DNA from: Proteus terrae
Lineage (GTDB): Bacteria > Pseudomonadota > Gammaproteobacteria > Enterobacterales > Enterobacteriaceae
Direction: 5' to 3'
Length of the DNA stretch: 64,000 nucleotides
NCBI RefSeq assembly: GCF_003144325.1
Contig: NZ_PENS01000005.1
Location: 124,001 to 188,000, forward strand
Below, one piece after another: positions 1 through 10,343 of the stretch (positions are counted from its first letter, which is position 1; each line of letters opens with the position of its first letter). The position numbers and the translations under genes are program-made. The notes beneath the pieces are model-generated. The model ran no database searches, was not told where the DNA came from, and saw only the letters and a list, made by a program, of their open reading frames with translations.

Positions 1-289
1 ATTTTAAAATAGCGAGACAGCGTTCACCTTCTGATAATGCATGAATATCCATTGGCTGGCTTTGTGCATCTAAAACAGGGCGACTACCTTCAAACTTTCC
101 ATTCCATATCGCTAATTGGCGATTGAAATCACGAAAAGAGCTAGCTGGCATTAATTTAAAGCCTGCTTTTGTGGCTTGTTGCTGTAACGCTAAAAAAGCC
201 TTCGTGGCATTAAACTGTAAGCGATGCTGACCGGATAAAGTGACTAAATGATCGGTAGAACGGCCCGTTAGCATTAAAGGCGTTATCAT
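1..289 (-). CDS. M15-family D-Ala-D-Ala carboxypeptidase-like peptidase (N-terminal part)
   Basis: The reading frame starts at ATG 289-287 and runs off the left edge of the window; about 96 residues are visible. The stretch [18 protein letters not shown] followed by [11 protein letters not shown] resembles the substrate-side N-terminal part of VanY/LdcB-like M15B metallopeptidases, which trim peptidoglycan stem peptides. The zinc-binding SxHxxGxAxD and H motifs would lie outside the window. There is no signal peptide at this start. Its ATG overlaps the dapE TGA by 4 nt (ATGA), so it is probably translationally coupled to dapE. The family call rests on the N-terminal region only. Confidence 0.7.
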   Translation of the reverse strand, partial: MITPLMLTGRSTDHLVTLSGQHRLQFNATKAFLALQQQATKAGFKLMPASSFRDFNRQLAIWNGKFEGSRPVLDAQSQPMDIHALSEGERCLAILK

Positions 290-1416
290 AAAATAAGTTG
301 CTCCATAACCCGCTGATAAATTCGGCTAAGTTGTTGTAAATCGGCTGCATTAACACACTCATTAACTTTATGGATTGTTGCATTAACGGGGCCTAATTCG
401 ACAACTTGTGCTCCCATTTGGGCGATAAATCTGCCATCAGAAGTGCCTCCACTGGTGGAGAGTTCTGGCTCTAAATTGGTGTAATGCTTAACTGAGTAGC
501 GTACTGCTTCAAGTAATTTGCCTTGCCCAGTAATAAAAGGCTGACCAGATAACGACCATTCTAATTGGTAGCGAAGTTGGTGCTTTTGTAATAACGCTTC
601 TGTGCGTTGACGAATTTCATCATCCGTAATTGCGGTACTAAAGCGAAAATTAAATTGAATAAACAGCTCACCGGGGATCACATTATTACTGCCTGTACCT
701 GCATGAATACTGGCAATTTGCATAGTGGTGGCTGGGAAAAACTCATTGCCTTCATCCCAAACGGTATTAACAAGTTCTTGGATAAAAGGAGAGGCAAGAT
801 GAATAGGATTTTCTGCAAGGTGAGGATAAGCGACATGACCTTGCACACCTTGAATAATTAAATTTGCTGTTATTGAGCCTCGACGACCATTTTTTACCAT
901 ATCACCTAAATGATGTTGGCTTGAAGGTTCACCTACAAGGCAATAATCAAGGCGTTCGCCACGTGATATTAATGATTGTACGACCTTAACCGTACCATCT
1001 GCGGCTTTAGCTTCTTCATCTGATGTAATTAAAAAAGCGAGTCGCCCACGGTGATCAGGATAAGAGCGAACAAAGCGCTCAGCTGCTACAATCATGGCAG
1101 CAAGCGAGCCTTTCATATCTGCCGCTCCGCGCCCATATAACATACCATCACGAATAGACGGTTCAAAAGGTGGGTTATCCCATAAATTAGGATCACCTGT
1201 TGGTACAACATCAGTATGGCCAGCAAAAGCCAGCGTTTCACCTTCACCACCACGGCAAGCCCAGAGATTTTCAGTTTCACCAAAAGGCATTCTTTCAATA
1301 GTAAAACCAAGAGGGGCAAGCCTATCAATAATCAATTGCTGACAACCTTGATCATCAGGGCTGATTGATGGACGCGAAATCAGTTGTTGTGCAAGCTCAA
1401 TAACAGGGCAGGACAT
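286..1416 (-). CDS. dapE: Succinyl-diaminopimelate desuccinylase DapE
   Basis: Cytosolic dizinc M20 hydrolase that converts N-succinyl-LL-diaminopimelate to LL-DAP and succinate in lysine and peptidoglycan biosynthesis. The 376 aa length is normal for the family. Metal and catalytic residues are all present: H67 and D69 in [10 protein letters not shown]100 in [10 protein letters not shown], and E134/E135 in TSDEEA. The C-terminal GGTSDGRF and the HKVNE histidine region are also intact. It lies 5 nt downstream of the ArsC-like gene and overlaps the M15 peptidase gene by 4 nt, so the three probably form one operon. The yffB-dapE order is the same as in E. coli. Confidence 0.97.
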   Translation of the reverse strand: MSCPVIELAQQLISRPSISPDDQGCQQLIIDRLAPLGFTIERMPFGETENLWACRGGEGETLAFAGHTDVVPTGDPNLWDNPPFEPSIRDGMLYGRGAADMKGSLAAMIVAAERFVRSYPDHRGRLAFLITSDEEAKAADGTVKVVQSLISRGERLDYCLVGEPSSQHHLGDMVKNGRRGSITANLIIQGVQGHVAYPHLAENPIHLASPFIQELVNTVWDEGNEFFPATTMQIASIHAGTGSNNVIPGELFIQFNFRFSTAITDDEIRQRTEALLQKHQLRYQLEWSLSGQPFITGQGKLLEAVRYSVKHYTNLEPELSTSGGTSDGRFIAQMGAQVVELGPVNATIHKVNECVNAADLQQLSRIYQRVMEQLIL

Positions 1417-1421
1417 AAAAA

Positions 1422-1793
1422 TTAGGCTCCTGTAAAGGTCGAATAATCATTGGTATCAAAACCAACAATAAAACGGTTGTCAGATGATACAAGAATAGGA
1501 CGTTTAATAATGGCTGGTTTATCTAACATAAGTGAAATTGCTGAGGTAACATCATTGATTGCGTTCTTTTCTTCATCGGATAATTGACGCCAAGTTGTTC
1601 CTCTTTTATTCACAAGTGTCTGCCAATCTAAATTTTCTGTAAAGGTGCGTAATAATGCTTCCGTCAAACCCTCTTTGCGGTAATCATGAAACGCGTAAGG
1701 AATATGATTATCATCTAACCATTTACGCGCTTTTTTGATGGTATCGCAATTTTTTATGCCGTACATGGTATATGTCAGGTTTGTCGTGGACAT
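1422..1793 (-). CDS. ArsC/Spx-family reductase (YffB-like)
   Basis: Small thioredoxin-fold protein of the ArsC/Spx family, 123 aa from ATG 1793. This start is preferred over an in-frame one 21 nt upstream because AAGGA lies 9 nt before it. The N-terminal [16 protein letters not shown] carries the single redox-type Cys (C16). The C-terminal [16 protein letters not shown] is the typical family ending. In E. coli the YffB gene also sits just before dapE. YffB-type proteins are poorly defined functionally; glutathione-dependent thiol reductase activity is a family suggestion, and a real arsenate reductase role is unlikely. Confidence 0.85.
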   Translation of the reverse strand: MSTTNLTYTMYGIKNCDTIKKARKWLDDNHIPYAFHDYRKEGLTEALLRTFTENLDWQTLVNKRGTTWRQLSDEEKNAINDVTSAISLMLDKPAIIKRPILVSSDNRFIVGFDTNDYSTFTGA

Positions 1794-1999
1794 GATATTT
1801 TCCTTATATGACAATACGTAATATTAGTATTGATGTGAATGAGTGTTATACAATTCCAAAATAACAGCTTTTGTTGTAGTGAAAAATCCTATTTACATTA
1901 TAAAATATATCGGATATTAAACTGTCACGTTAGTGTAACGAATTGTGTAGCGTAGAGTAATACAAATACGAATAAAGATTTCCGTTGGTAAAAGAAAAT

Positions 2000-2560
2000 A
2001 TGAAAAGTATTTCACTGAGTCTTATATTGCTTTTACTCTCTTCTTTTAGCTGGGCAGACGAAGAAAAAAACAGTTCAAAAGTTGATGAGTATAAAATAGC
2101 CTTAGAGGCTTTTTTTAACAGTGATTATTTATTGTGTTTGGGCGAAGGGAAATGGCCTGTGTACAGCAATGAAGATGATGCACCTTGGGTATTAGAAAGA
2201 ATGCATGCATTAGTCGAAGCAGGATTGATTGAACAAACCGCAAATGGAGAAGAGTGGGTGTTCAATCTTAGTGAAAAAGGGCGCAAAGCTTGGCAACCTT
2301 ATCAAGACTTCTGTTATGGTCATCTTTTCATTAGTCAGATAAAAGAAATTCAGCCAATAGGCTCAGGTAAAAGTAAAATTTATTTCTATTATGGAGTGAA
2401 AGGTATTCCTTCATGGGCAACCAATGAAGAAATACAATCTGCTTTTAGCGAACTTGATATTGTGATTAATGGGATAAACCGAGAGCTGTATCAGTTAAAT
2501 ATCGAAAAACTACCTGATAATCATTTTAAAGTATTGAGTTATCCAGTACCTATTGAGTAA
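2000..2560 (+). CDS. Exported protein of unknown function
   Basis: I do not recognise a named family. The preferred ATG at 2000 gives 186 aa beginning with a clean Sec signal peptide (MKSISLSLILLLLSSFSWA, then DEEKN); a TTG at 1985 is also open. The mature protein has two cysteines (in LLCLGEGKWP and DFCYGHLF) that could form a disulfide. A central segment (APWVLERMHALVEAGLIEQ... WVFNLSEKG) has a winged-helix-like hydrophobic pattern, so a periplasmic wHTH-like fold is possible; that is inference. It stands alone between convergent narP and divergent arsC-like genes and ends just before a strong hairpin. Confidence 0.6.
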   Translation: MKSISLSLILLLLSSFSWADEEKNSSKVDEYKIALEAFFNSDYLLCLGEGKWPVYSNEDDAPWVLERMHALVEAGLIEQTANGEEWVFNLSEKGRKAWQPYQDFCYGHLFISQIKEIQPIGSGKSKIYFYYGVKGIPSWATNEEIQSAFSELDIVINGINRELYQLNIEKLPDNHFKVLSYPVPIE

Positions 2561-2609
2561 TAAATGACTTAATGCAGTCTTAAGTGAAATATTAAAACGA
2601 TATATCTTA

Positions 2610-2634
2610 TTACCCCGACCTAGTGTCGGGGTAA
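2610..2634. terminator. Hairpin between the exported protein gene and narP
   Basis: Perfect 10-bp stem TTACCCCGAC / GTCGGGGTAA with a 5-nt loop between two convergent genes; probably a bidirectional terminator, although the T-tract is short on both strands. Confidence 0.55.
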
Positions 2635-2639
2635 AACGT

Positions 2640-3263
2640 TTAGTGCTGATGCTTAATAAGAATAAGGCTGGCAGCTAAACGAGAAGTGACTTGCAGTTTC
2701 TTTAAAATATTACGAATGTGAACTTTCACTGTTTCTTCAGAAATAAATAAATTCTCAGCAATTTGCTTATTTTTCATTCCAGCAGACACTTCATGAAGAA
2801 CATCCAACTCTCTTTTAGTCAACGCTGAAAGTGGATCTGAATAGTTTTGTCTAAGCTGAATATATTGCCACACTCGCTCGCTATAAACTGGATGCCCAAC
2901 AGCTGCTTTGCGTAGGCTAAGTAATAGCATGTCTAACTCACACTCTTTTAAAAGATAACCGTTTGCGCCTGCATCCAACGCAGCATAAACATCATTACGT
3001 GAATCAGAAACGGATAAAACAAGAACATAAGATGTTAAACCAGAGCGGCGAAGTGTTCGAATAATATCAATACCTGAACGCCCTTGTAGATTTAAATCCA
3101 TCATAATTAAGTCTGGATTCAATTGTTTTGCAGCGGTTACAGCCTCTTGAGCATTGCCACTTTCGCTTACTACGACAAAATCCTTGTCTTTTTCTAACAA
3201 TAGCCGTAATCCATATCTCATGATAGGGTGATCATCCACTATCATAATTGAGTAGCTAGGCAT
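2640..3263 (-). CDS. narP: NarP-type nitrate/nitrite response regulator
   Basis: LuxR/FixJ-type response regulator of 207 aa. ATG 3263 is chosen over a longer frame because it begins at the family start (MPSYSIMIVDDHP) and has a GGAGAGG ribosome site. The receiver is complete: D10/D11, phospho-acceptor D56 (IMMDLNLQG), S84 and K106 (YLLKE). The C-terminal HTH reads LTKRELDVLHEVSAGMKNKQIA, then SEETVKVHIRNILKKL. The order of conserved blocks, including SVSDSRNDVYAALDAGA and VYSERV, matches E. coli NarP better than NarL. No cognate sensor (NarQ/NarX) is adjacent, so it is an orphan as NarP is in E. coli. Confidence 0.88.
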   Translation of the reverse strand: MPSYSIMIVDDHPIMRYGLRLLLEKDKDFVVVSESGNAQEAVTAAKQLNPDLIMMDLNLQGRSGIDIIRTLRRSGLTSYVLVLSVSDSRNDVYAALDAGANGYLLKECELDMLLLSLRKAAVGHPVYSERVWQYIQLRQNYSDPLSALTKRELDVLHEVSAGMKNKQIAENLFISEETVKVHIRNILKKLQVTSRLAASLILIKHQH

Positions 3264-3681
3264 AACCCCTCTCCCTAAAAAAAAATAATAATGTGTGTAA
3301 TCTTTCCAATAGCAGAAAATAAAAAAGTAAATTCCAAATGAGGAATAAAAATTAGAATCAGACATCTTATTAAAAGAATAAGAAAATAAAATTGACGGTT
3401 GGCAATATTACACCAATTATTGTTACGGGTAAAAAAGAAAATAACCAAAAAGACTAACAAAAAATCTAATTCTATAAAATCCTTATAGTTACAATGAGTT
3501 GTGCGGAAGTGAGGCTATTTTAAAAATAATCAACAAGTGAAAATAGTTATTGTTTTTTTAAACTATATAAAAAATTTAATTATTTTAAATGTTAATTTAA
3601 TATCTGGTAAATAATAAACAAATATTGTCTTTTTTCTGTTCGAGTTTATTACACAGATGAAATTAAATAGCGTTAATAATA

Positions 3682-3697
3682 TACCTATAATTAGGTA
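3682..3697. promoter_or_regulatory. Candidate NarP/NarL 7-2-7 binding site
   Basis: TACCTAT-AA-TTAGGTA: two inverted heptamers (TACYYMT type) 2 nt apart, the arrangement known for NarP/NarL sites. The outer six bases of each arm form a perfect inverted repeat. It lies in the 550-bp gap between narP and maeB, 123 nt before the maeB start. The rest of the gap (3264-3819) is AT-rich with no other recognisable signal. Confidence 0.55.
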
Positions 3698-3819
3698 TTA
3701 ATGGTTTATAATGGATCTCGTTTACTAATTTGAAAAAAGTGTCGGAGCCGTCATGATTTAACGCTCCATTACCATTATACTAACGAAGCCCTTACCCTAT
3801 TGATACAAAGGATATGAAG

Positions 3820-6102
3820 ATGGAAGACAAATTAAAACAAAGCGCTCTAGATTTTCATGAATTTCCCGTACCAGGCAAAATCACAGTAACACCGACAAAA
3901 TCACTCATAACTCAACGTGATTTAGCATTAGCTTATTCACCGGGTGTCGCCGCTCCTTGTTTAGAAATTGCAGCCGATCCTCTTGCCGCTTATCGCTACA
4001 CAGCCAAAGGCAACCTTGTCGCAGTGATTTCAAATGGTACTGCAGTACTTGGACTTGGAAATATCGGTGCCTTAGCAGGTAAGCCTGTGATGGAAGGTAA
4101 AGGCGTTTTGTTTAAGAAGTTTTCTGGCATTGATGTTTTTGACATCGAAGTTAATGAGACAGATCCTGATAAACTCGTTGATATTATTGCATCATTAGAG
4201 CCAACATTTGGTGGTATTAACCTTGAAGACATTAAAGCCCCAGAGTGTTTCTATATTGAGAAAAAACTGCGCGAGAAAATGAACATTCCTGTATTCCATG
4301 ATGATCAGCATGGTACAGCGATTATTTCTACAGCCGCTATTCTCAATGGCTTACGTATTATTAAAAAAGAGATCAGCAAAGTAAAATTAGTGGTATCAGG
4401 AGCCGGTGCCGCATCTATTGCATGTATGAACTTATTGGTTGCTTTAGGGTTAACACGCGAAAACATCACTGTATGTGACTCTAAAGGGGTTATCTACCGC
4501 GGTCGTGAAGCCAATATGGCAGAAACTAAAGCGGCTTATGCGATTGAAGATAACGGTACTCGTACATTAGATGATGTTATTAATAATGCCGACATCTTTT
4601 TAGGTTGTTCAGGGCCGGGCGTATTAACGCAAGAAATGGTCAAAAAAATGGCACGCGACCCTCTTATTCTCGCGCTTGCAAACCCAGAGCCTGAAATTTT
4701 ACCACCGCTAGCAAAAGCAGTACGTTCAGATGCGATTATCTGCACAGGACGTTCTGACTACCCAAACCAGGTTAATAACGTATTGTGTTTCCCATTCATT
4801 TTCCGTGGCGCATTAGACGTTGGTGCGACTACAATTAATGAGGAAATGAAACTCGCCTGTGTTCATGCTATTGCAGAATTAGCGTTAGCAGAACAAAACG
4901 AAGAAGTTGCTTCTGCTTATGGTGATCAGGAGCTCTCTTTTGGCCCTGAATACATTATTCCAAAACCATTTGATCCACGTTTGATTGTGAAAATTGCACC
5001 GGCAGTTGCAAAAGCAGCGATGGATTCTGGTGTTGCGACACGTCCAATTGAAGACTTCTCTGTTTATATCGAACACCTTAATGAGTTTGTTTATAAAACG
5101 AACTTATTTATGAAACCTATTTTCTCTCAAGCGAAAAAAGAGAAAAAACGTATTGTGTTAGCAGAAGGGGAAGAAAACCGCGTACTACATGCAACACAAG
5201 AGCTAGTAACATTAGGGTTAGCCACACCAATCTTAATTGGTCGTCCTAGTGTGATTGAAATGCGTATTCAGAAATTGGGTTTACATATTAAAGCTGGTAA
5301 AGACTTTGAAGTGGTGAATAATGAAAATGATCCACGTTTCAAAGAGTACTGGCAAGAATATCACCAAATCATGAAACGTCGTGGTGTATCACAAGAGCAA
5401 GCTCGCCGTGCAATGATTGGTAATCCAACACTGATTGGTGCCATTATGGTTCGCCGAGGCGAAGCGGATGGCCTGATTTGCGGTACAGTAGGTAGCTATT
5501 CTGAACATTTTGAAGTCTATAAAAATGTGTTCGGCTTACGTGAAGGAATGGAAACGGCTGGCGCAATGAACGCACTGTTATTGCCAAGTGGTAACACTTT
5601 TATTACAGATACTTACGTTAATGAAGATCCAACCGCAGAACAACTAGCCGATATAACGATTATGGCTGCTGATACTATCCGTCGATTTGGTATTGAACCA
5701 AAAGCAGCGCTAGTTTCTCGTTCGAGCTTCGGTTCATTCGATAGCCCATCTTCAATCAAACTCAGAAAAGCATTAGAGATAATCAAACAACGCGCACCTG
5801 AATTAGAAATTGACGGTGAAATGCACGCAGATGCGGCATTAGTAGAGTCTATTCGCCGTGATGTGATGCCTGATAGCCCATTAAAAGGCTCCGCAAACCT
5901 GTTAGTTATGCCAACAATGGAAGCTGCACGTATTAGCTATAACTTATTACGTGTAACTAGCTCTGATGGTGTAACAGTAGGGCCAGTATTAATGGGTGTT
6001 GCTAAACCAGCTCATATTTTGACACCAATTGCGTCAGTACGTCGTATCGTGAATATGGTGGCATTAGCTGTTGTTGAAGCTCAGGCACAATCTCAAAACT
6101 AA
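3820..6102 (+). CDS. maeB: NADP-dependent malic enzyme MaeB
   Basis: Oxidative decarboxylation of malate to pyruvate with NADP; cytosolic. The 760-aa hybrid protein has an N-terminal malic enzyme/NAD-binding half (about 1-425; [45 protein letters not shown]) and a C-terminal phosphotransacetylase-like half (about 430-755; [23 protein letters not shown]). In the E. coli enzyme the C-terminal half is regulatory and senses acetyl-CoA. ATG 3820 is preferred over ATG 3814 because AAGGA is 7 nt before it and it matches the E. coli [15 protein letters not shown] start. It is a single-gene unit with its own terminator. Confidence 0.95.
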   Translation: MEDKLKQSALDFHEFPVPGKITVTPTKSLITQRDLALAYSPGVAAPCLEIAADPLAAYRYTAKGNLVAVISNGTAVLGLGNIGALAGKPVMEGKGVLFKKFSGIDVFDIEVNETDPDKLVDIIASLEPTFGGINLEDIKAPECFYIEKKLREKMNIPVFHDDQHGTAIISTAAILNGLRIIKKEISKVKLVVSGAGAASIACMNLLVALGLTRENITVCDSKGVIYRGREANMAETKAAYAIEDNGTRTLDDVINNADIFLGCSGPGVLTQEMVKKMARDPLILALANPEPEILPPLAKAVRSDAIICTGRSDYPNQVNNVLCFPFIFRGALDVGATTINEEMKLACVHAIAELALAEQNEEVASAYGDQELSFGPEYIIPKPFDPRLIVKIAPAVAKAAMDSGVATRPIEDFSVYIEHLNEFVYKTNLFMKPIFSQAKKEKKRIVLAEGEENRVLHATQELVTLGLATPILIGRPSVIEMRIQKLGLHIKAGKDFEVVNNENDPRFKEYWQEYHQIMKRRGVSQEQARRAMIGNPTLIGAIMVRRGEADGLICGTVGSYSEHFEVYKNVFGLREGMETAGAMNALLLPSGNTFITDTYVNEDPTAEQLADITIMAADTIRRFGIEPKAALVSRSSFGSFDSPSSIKLRKALEIIKQRAPELEIDGEMHADAALVESIRRDVMPDSPLKGSANLLVMPTMEAARISYNLLRVTSSDGVTVGPVLMGVAKPAHILTPIASVRRIVNMVALAVVEAQAQSQN

Positions 6103-6129
6103 TTTTACTAATTAGATAGTTACATCTAT

Positions 6130-6157
6130 AAAGCGCCTTTTATCAGGCGCTTTTTTT
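6130..6157 (+). terminator. Rho-independent terminator of maeB
   Basis: Stem AAAGCGCCT / AGGCGCTTT with a 6-nt loop followed by a T-run, 28 nt after the maeB stop. Confidence 0.9.
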
Positions 6158-6207
6158 GTGTCCTTAAAATAGTCATAAAATCATTAAATGCAAATTAATA
6201 TAAGAAT

Positions 6208-6226
6208 GATATTGATAATTATTAGT
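6208..6226. promoter_or_regulatory. Fur box upstream of the ChaN-TonB cluster
   Basis: GATATTGATAATTATTAGT matches the 19-bp Fur consensus (GATAATGATAATCATTATC) at 15 positions. It lies about 60 nt upstream of the lipoprotein start, so the cluster is probably iron-repressed. Confidence 0.75.
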
Positions 6227-6283
6227 AATGGCATTAACCTATTTGTCCAATTAAAATAAGTATATATAACTAATGGGATGATT

Positions 6284-7153
6284 ATGTTTTTCTCAATATC
6301 AAAAAGGATCTTACTACTAGTTTCATTAATTAGTCTTTCTGCCTGTCATTCGATAGAAAAACAACCTGCATCAACTATAGATCTGGCAATTATTCAGTCG
6401 GCAAACATCATTGATACTCAGACTGGGCAATCCATCACAGCAGATACATTGTTAACACGATTAGCAAGTCAATCACGAGTGATTATTGGTGAAAAACATG
6501 ACAATACTTATCATCATGATATTGAATATTGGTTAATGACAGAGTTACCTAAAAAACGCCCTCAAGGAGCAGTTTTACTTGAGATGCTAACACCAAGCCA
6601 ACAATCATTAGTTGATAACACAAAGAAACGTTATTCAGGCTCTGAATACTTACGTGATGAGCGATTAATGGCTGCATTAAAATGGAATTCAGGCTGGCCT
6701 TGGAAATGGTATGGCAATATTGTTAAAACAGGACTAAGCGCCAATTATCCTTTGTTAGCCGCCAATATTGATCGCAGTGAAATATCTAGTGCGTATAAAA
6801 ATCCTCCTATTATTGATGGTGTGCATTCTACTGATACATCCGTTCGCCAACTTATTCAAAAAACAATCGAGCTTTCTCATGGTGGCGAGCTTGATAAAAT
6901 ACAAGCAGAAAAAATGACTGTTATCCAGCAATTGCGTGATCGTGCAATGGCTAAAAGTTTATTAGATGCTCCGACACCTGCACTTTTAATTGCGGGATCT
7001 TTTCATGCTACAAAAGTAATGGGCGTACCTTTACATGTTGCTGATTTAGCACCGAATGAAAACGTAACAGTCGTGATTATGACGGAAGAGGGAAGTGATG
7101 TTACTTCAGTTCATGCCGATTATCTTTGGATAACACCTGTCGCATTACCTTAA
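6284..7153 (+). CDS. ChaN-family (heme-binding type) lipoprotein
   Basis: Lipoprotein of about 289 aa. The signal peptide ends in lipobox LSAC with C21 as the lipidated residue. The body carries the ChaN / haem-binding uptake (Tiki-related) pattern: SRVIIGEKHDNTYHHDIEYW near the N-terminus and ALLIAGSFHATKVMGVPLH near the C-terminus, with conserved E/H residues. ChaN of Campylobacter binds haem and works with a haem outer-membrane receptor. ATG 6284 is preferred to ATG 6278 because GGGA is 5 nt before it. It is the first gene after the Fur box, 18 nt before the TonB gene, so an iron/haem uptake role is likely. Confidence 0.8.
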   Translation: MFFSISKRILLLVSLISLSACHSIEKQPASTIDLAIIQSANIIDTQTGQSITADTLLTRLASQSRVIIGEKHDNTYHHDIEYWLMTELPKKRPQGAVLLEMLTPSQQSLVDNTKKRYSGSEYLRDERLMAALKWNSGWPWKWYGNIVKTGLSANYPLLAANIDRSEISSAYKNPPIIDGVHSTDTSVRQLIQKTIELSHGGELDKIQAEKMTVIQQLRDRAMAKSLLDAPTPALLIAGSFHATKVMGVPLHVADLAPNENVTVVIMTEEGSDVTSVHADYLWITPVALP

Positions 7154-7171
7154 TTTATTGATAACACAAAT

Positions 7172-7981
7172 ATGTTTATTTCTTCTTGTATGGATCAAAT
7201 GCCAAAATTTCAGCTTTTTAGTTCTAAAGCCTTAATTTTGGCTATCGGTGTACATGCTGTTTTTGTTATGGCTTATTTTTATTTAAATAAAGAGAATAAG
7301 ATATTTATACAAGAGCCCGAATTAGCTGTAATGATGAGCTTAAGTGAAAATGTACAAGCGCTCAGTGATGAAAAACAGGTTGTAGGAGTTGATCAACAAC
7401 TGGCGGTGGCAAGCCAAAAAAAGGTAGAGCAAGATGTTGCTGAAAAACAGCCCGATCTGATTGTGAATGAAAATGCGGATATTTTACTCGAAAAACCGAA
7501 AAAAAGAGTCAATGTAGAGCAAACTGCTAAAGTAACTCCTGTTACCTCTCCTGTAAAACCTGCACCGATTATGAGTGAAAATGTGTCTAGCCAATCAGCA
7601 CCTTCAAGCAGTCGCTCCGCGGCGAAACAGCAATCTAATGATGTTAGTGCAAATTATGACAGCGATTCAGATAGTTCAGAAAACGCATTAGCATTATGGC
7701 AAGCTAAAACAAAAGGGCATCTTAATCGCTATAAAGCCTATCCTGAAGAAGCAAAAAGCAAAGGTAGAACCGGTATTTCTAAAGTACGCTTTATTGTTGA
7801 TGAACAAGGTTATGTCATATCGAGTGAACTAATTCTCAGTAGTGGCGTGCGCTCTTTAGATAGAGAAGCACAAAGAGTACTCAAACGCGCAGAGCCCTTA
7901 CCTATACCGCCGATAGAGTTATTGTCGAAAGGTAAAATAATGGTTGAAATGCCAATTGAGTTTTCTACACTAACGTTCTAA
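7172..7981 (+). CDS. TonB-family energy transducer
   Basis: TonB-like protein of 269 aa. It has one N-terminal membrane anchor (about residues 19-39), a Lys/Glu/Pro/Ser-rich periplasmic linker (about 45-165), and a C-terminal TonB domain (about 175-269) with the YPEEAKSKGRTGISKVRFIV and SSGVRSLDREAQRVLKRAEP motifs. TonB proteins couple inner-membrane proton-motive force to outer-membrane receptors; ExbB/ExbD are not in the window. In-frame ATGs at 7190 and 7199 are alternatives, and none of the three has a strong ribosome site. The gene sits 18 nt after the ChaN-like gene in the same operon, so it is probably dedicated to the receptor at 10344. Confidence 0.88.
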   Translation: MFISSCMDQMPKFQLFSSKALILAIGVHAVFVMAYFYLNKENKIFIQEPELAVMMSLSENVQALSDEKQVVGVDQQLAVASQKKVEQDVAEKQPDLIVNENADILLEKPKKRVNVEQTAKVTPVTSPVKPAPIMSENVSSQSAPSSSRSAAKQQSNDVSANYDSDSDSSENALALWQAKTKGHLNRYKAYPEEAKSKGRTGISKVRFIVDEQGYVISSELILSSGVRSLDREAQRVLKRAEPLPIPPIELLSKGKIMVEMPIEFSTLTF

Positions 7982-8008
7982 CGACAGGTTAAAAGGAAAT
8001 AAAACGCT

Positions 8009-10177
8009 ATGTTAATCGCAACAAAAAAACGGATGACGTTGAAATTAACGAGTGCGATCATGGCATTGTTAATTTCAGCAACACCTGCATTGGCTCAAAA
8101 TCAGAAGGACTCCCTAGTGATGCCACCAAAAGCGAATAAAGTACCTCATGTGATGACAGATCATGGAGATACGCGCACCGATAATTATTATTGGCTACGA
8201 GATGATTCACGCAAAGATCCTAAAGTGCTTGATTATCTGAATGCCGAAAATGCTTATACCGAGTCTGTAATGAAAGAAGGTAAGGCATTAGAAGAAACAC
8301 TCTTCAATGAGATGGTTAGCCGTATGGCTCAAAACGATGAGTCAGTACCTTATATTTATAATGGCTATACTTATCGTACTATTTATCAAGAAGGTAAAGA
8401 TTTCCCTATTTATCAGCGTAAGCCTGTTAATAGTGAAGGTGAGTGGGAAGTCCTTGTTGATGGAAACGAACGTGCGAAAGGGCATGAATTCTATCAATTA
8501 GGTGATCTGACTATCAGCCCAGATAACAAACGCATTGCTATTGCAGAAGATAAAGAAGGGCGTAGAAACTACAATGTTGCCTATAAAGATTTGTCAGATA
8601 ACACATGGAAAGAGAATGTATTAACCAATATCTCAGCAAACTTAGTATGGGCAAATGATAGCAAAACACTCTTTTATGTTGATAAAGATCCGCAAACGCT
8701 ACTGCCTTATCAAATCTATCGCCATCAATATGACACTGATCGTAAACAAGACATCAAAATCTTCGAAGAAAACGACGATCGTTTTTATACCTGGATGGGT
8801 AAAAGTAAATCTGAAGATTACATTCTGGTCTCTATTGAAAGTTCAACTACTTCAGAGTCTCGCTTAATTGACGCTAATGCCCCAGAAAAACCAATGGTTA
8901 TCTTCTCTGCACGTCAAGAAGGGCGCGAATATGATATCGACCATTTTAATGGTGAATTTTATATTCGCTCGAATCATGAGAGTGAATTGTTTGGTCTTTA
9001 TAAAACATCATTCATTGATAAACCTTGGGAAACCGTCATTGCACCACAAAAAAATGTCGATTTAGAAGGTTTTGATCTCTTTAATCGCTGGTTAGTGGTT
9101 GAAGAAAGAAAGCAAGGCCTAGTGTCATTGCGTCAAATTGATTGGAAAACAGGTCAATCAACCAATGTCACATTTGACGATCCTGTTTATATGGCATGGT
9201 TAGGGTTTAATCCTCAAGCAGATAGTGAAGAGCTTCGCTTTGGTTATACATCCATGACAACACCATCTTCAACTTATCAATGGAATATGCAAACACATCA
9301 AAAGCAACTGCTTAAACAGCAAGAAGTGAAAGGCTTTGAACGTGATTTGTATGAAAGTGAGCGCATTTGGGTAAAAGCACAAGATGGTGTTGAAGTTCCC
9401 GTATCATTAGTTTATCGAAAAGACTTATTTAAGAAAGGTGAAAATCCTATCTTAATTTATGGTTATGGCTCTTACGGTAGTAGCATTGATCCATCATTTA
9501 GCTCACCTCGTTTAAGTTTGTTAGATAGAGGTTTTGTCTATGCGATTGTGCATGTGCGTGGTGGTGGTGAATTAGGTAAACGCTGGTATAACCAAGGTAA
9601 AATGGAACATAAAGTTAATACTTTTACTGACTTTATTGATGCCACTAAATACCTAATTGCTGGTGGTTACGGAGCACCTAAACATGTTTACGCTATGGGT
9701 GGCAGTGCTGGTGGTTTATTAATGGGCGCTGTTGTGAATATGGCGCCAGAATTATACCGTGGTGTTGTATCTCAAGTCCCATTTGTTGATGTTGTGACAA
9801 CAATGCTAGATGCTTCAATTCCATTAACGACAGGGGAATATGAAGAGTGGGGAAATCCTGCCGATAAAGACGTTTATTTCCGCTTAAAATCATATAGCCC
9901 ATACGATAATGTCGTTGCTAAGGCTTATCCTCATCTATTAGTCACTACAGGATTACATGATTCACAAGTACAATATTGGGAACCAGCAAAGTGGGTTGCT
10001 AAATTACGTGAATTAAAAACAGATAATAATCTATTATTACTTGATATTAATATGAGTGCGGGACACGGCGGTAAATCAGGACGTTTTAATCGCTTACGCG
10101 ATACTGCAAAAGAATATGCCTTTATTTTGATGTTAGAACAACCTGAAGTCTATTTTAAAGCGCAAAATATAAAATAG
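8009..10177 (+). CDS. Exported S9-family oligopeptidase (oligopeptidase B-like)
   Basis: Serine peptidase of the prolyl-oligopeptidase family, 722 aa, with an N-terminal beta-propeller and a C-terminal alpha/beta hydrolase. The catalytic triad is visible: S566 in GGSAGG, D651 in HDSQVQYWEP, and H686 in AGHGGKSG. The propeller start PHVMTDHGDTRTDNYYWLRDD is characteristic of oligopeptidase B. Unlike cytosolic E. coli PtrB, it begins with a signal peptide (about 1-29, SATPALA then QNQ), so it is predicted to be periplasmic. It sits 27 nt after tonB and before a TonB-dependent receptor in a Fur-boxed cluster. A role in processing an imported peptide-linked ligand is an inference from position. 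Confidence 0.88.
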   Translation: MLIATKKRMTLKLTSAIMALLISATPALAQNQKDSLVMPPKANKVPHVMTDHGDTRTDNYYWLRDDSRKDPKVLDYLNAENAYTESVMKEGKALEETLFNEMVSRMAQNDESVPYIYNGYTYRTIYQEGKDFPIYQRKPVNSEGEWEVLVDGNERAKGHEFYQLGDLTISPDNKRIAIAEDKEGRRNYNVAYKDLSDNTWKENVLTNISANLVWANDSKTLFYVDKDPQTLLPYQIYRHQYDTDRKQDIKIFEENDDRFYTWMGKSKSEDYILVSIESSTTSESRLIDANAPEKPMVIFSARQEGREYDIDHFNGEFYIRSNHESELFGLYKTSFIDKPWETVIAPQKNVDLEGFDLFNRWLVVEERKQGLVSLRQIDWKTGQSTNVTFDDPVYMAWLGFNPQADSEELRFGYTSMTTPSSTYQWNMQTHQKQLLKQQEVKGFERDLYESERIWVKAQDGVEVPVSLVYRKDLFKKGENPILIYGYGSYGSSIDPSFSSPRLSLLDRGFVYAIVHVRGGGELGKRWYNQGKMEHKVNTFTDFIDATKYLIAGGYGAPKHVYAMGGSAGGLLMGAVVNMAPELYRGVVSQVPFVDVVTTMLDASIPLTTGEYEEWGNPADKDVYFRLKSYSPYDNVVAKAYPHLLVTTGLHDSQVQYWEPAKWVAKLRELKTDNNLLLLDINMSAGHGGKSGRFNRLRDTAKEYAFILMLEQPEVYFKAQNIK

Positions 10178-10215
10178 AATAATCTGTAATAATAAATAAG
10201 TTTAATAAAATTAGC

Positions 10216-10238
10216 CTGTCTCTCTTTAAGGGAGACAG
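10216..10238 (+). terminator. Hairpin after the oligopeptidase gene
   Basis: A 9-bp stem CTGTCTCTC / GGGAGACAG (one G-T pair) with a 5-nt loop, 39 nt after the stop. No proper T-run follows, so it may attenuate or stabilise the message before the receptor gene rather than terminate fully. Confidence 0.45.
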
Positions 10239-10343
10239 TGCTATTATTTAAAGCAAATATAACAATAATAATATTTTTTGATTTAATTACTTTATATAAA
10301 GCAACGTGAGCCTATTTAAATAAAAATAAAGAATAGGTTTATT

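Noticed and set aside
607-861. Plus-strand frame inside dapE
   Set aside because: Antisense shadow of a strongly conserved gene.
3275-3460. Hydrophobic minus-strand frame upstream of narP
   Set aside because: Low-complexity Phe/Ile-rich translation of AT-rich intergenic DNA, without a ribosome site.
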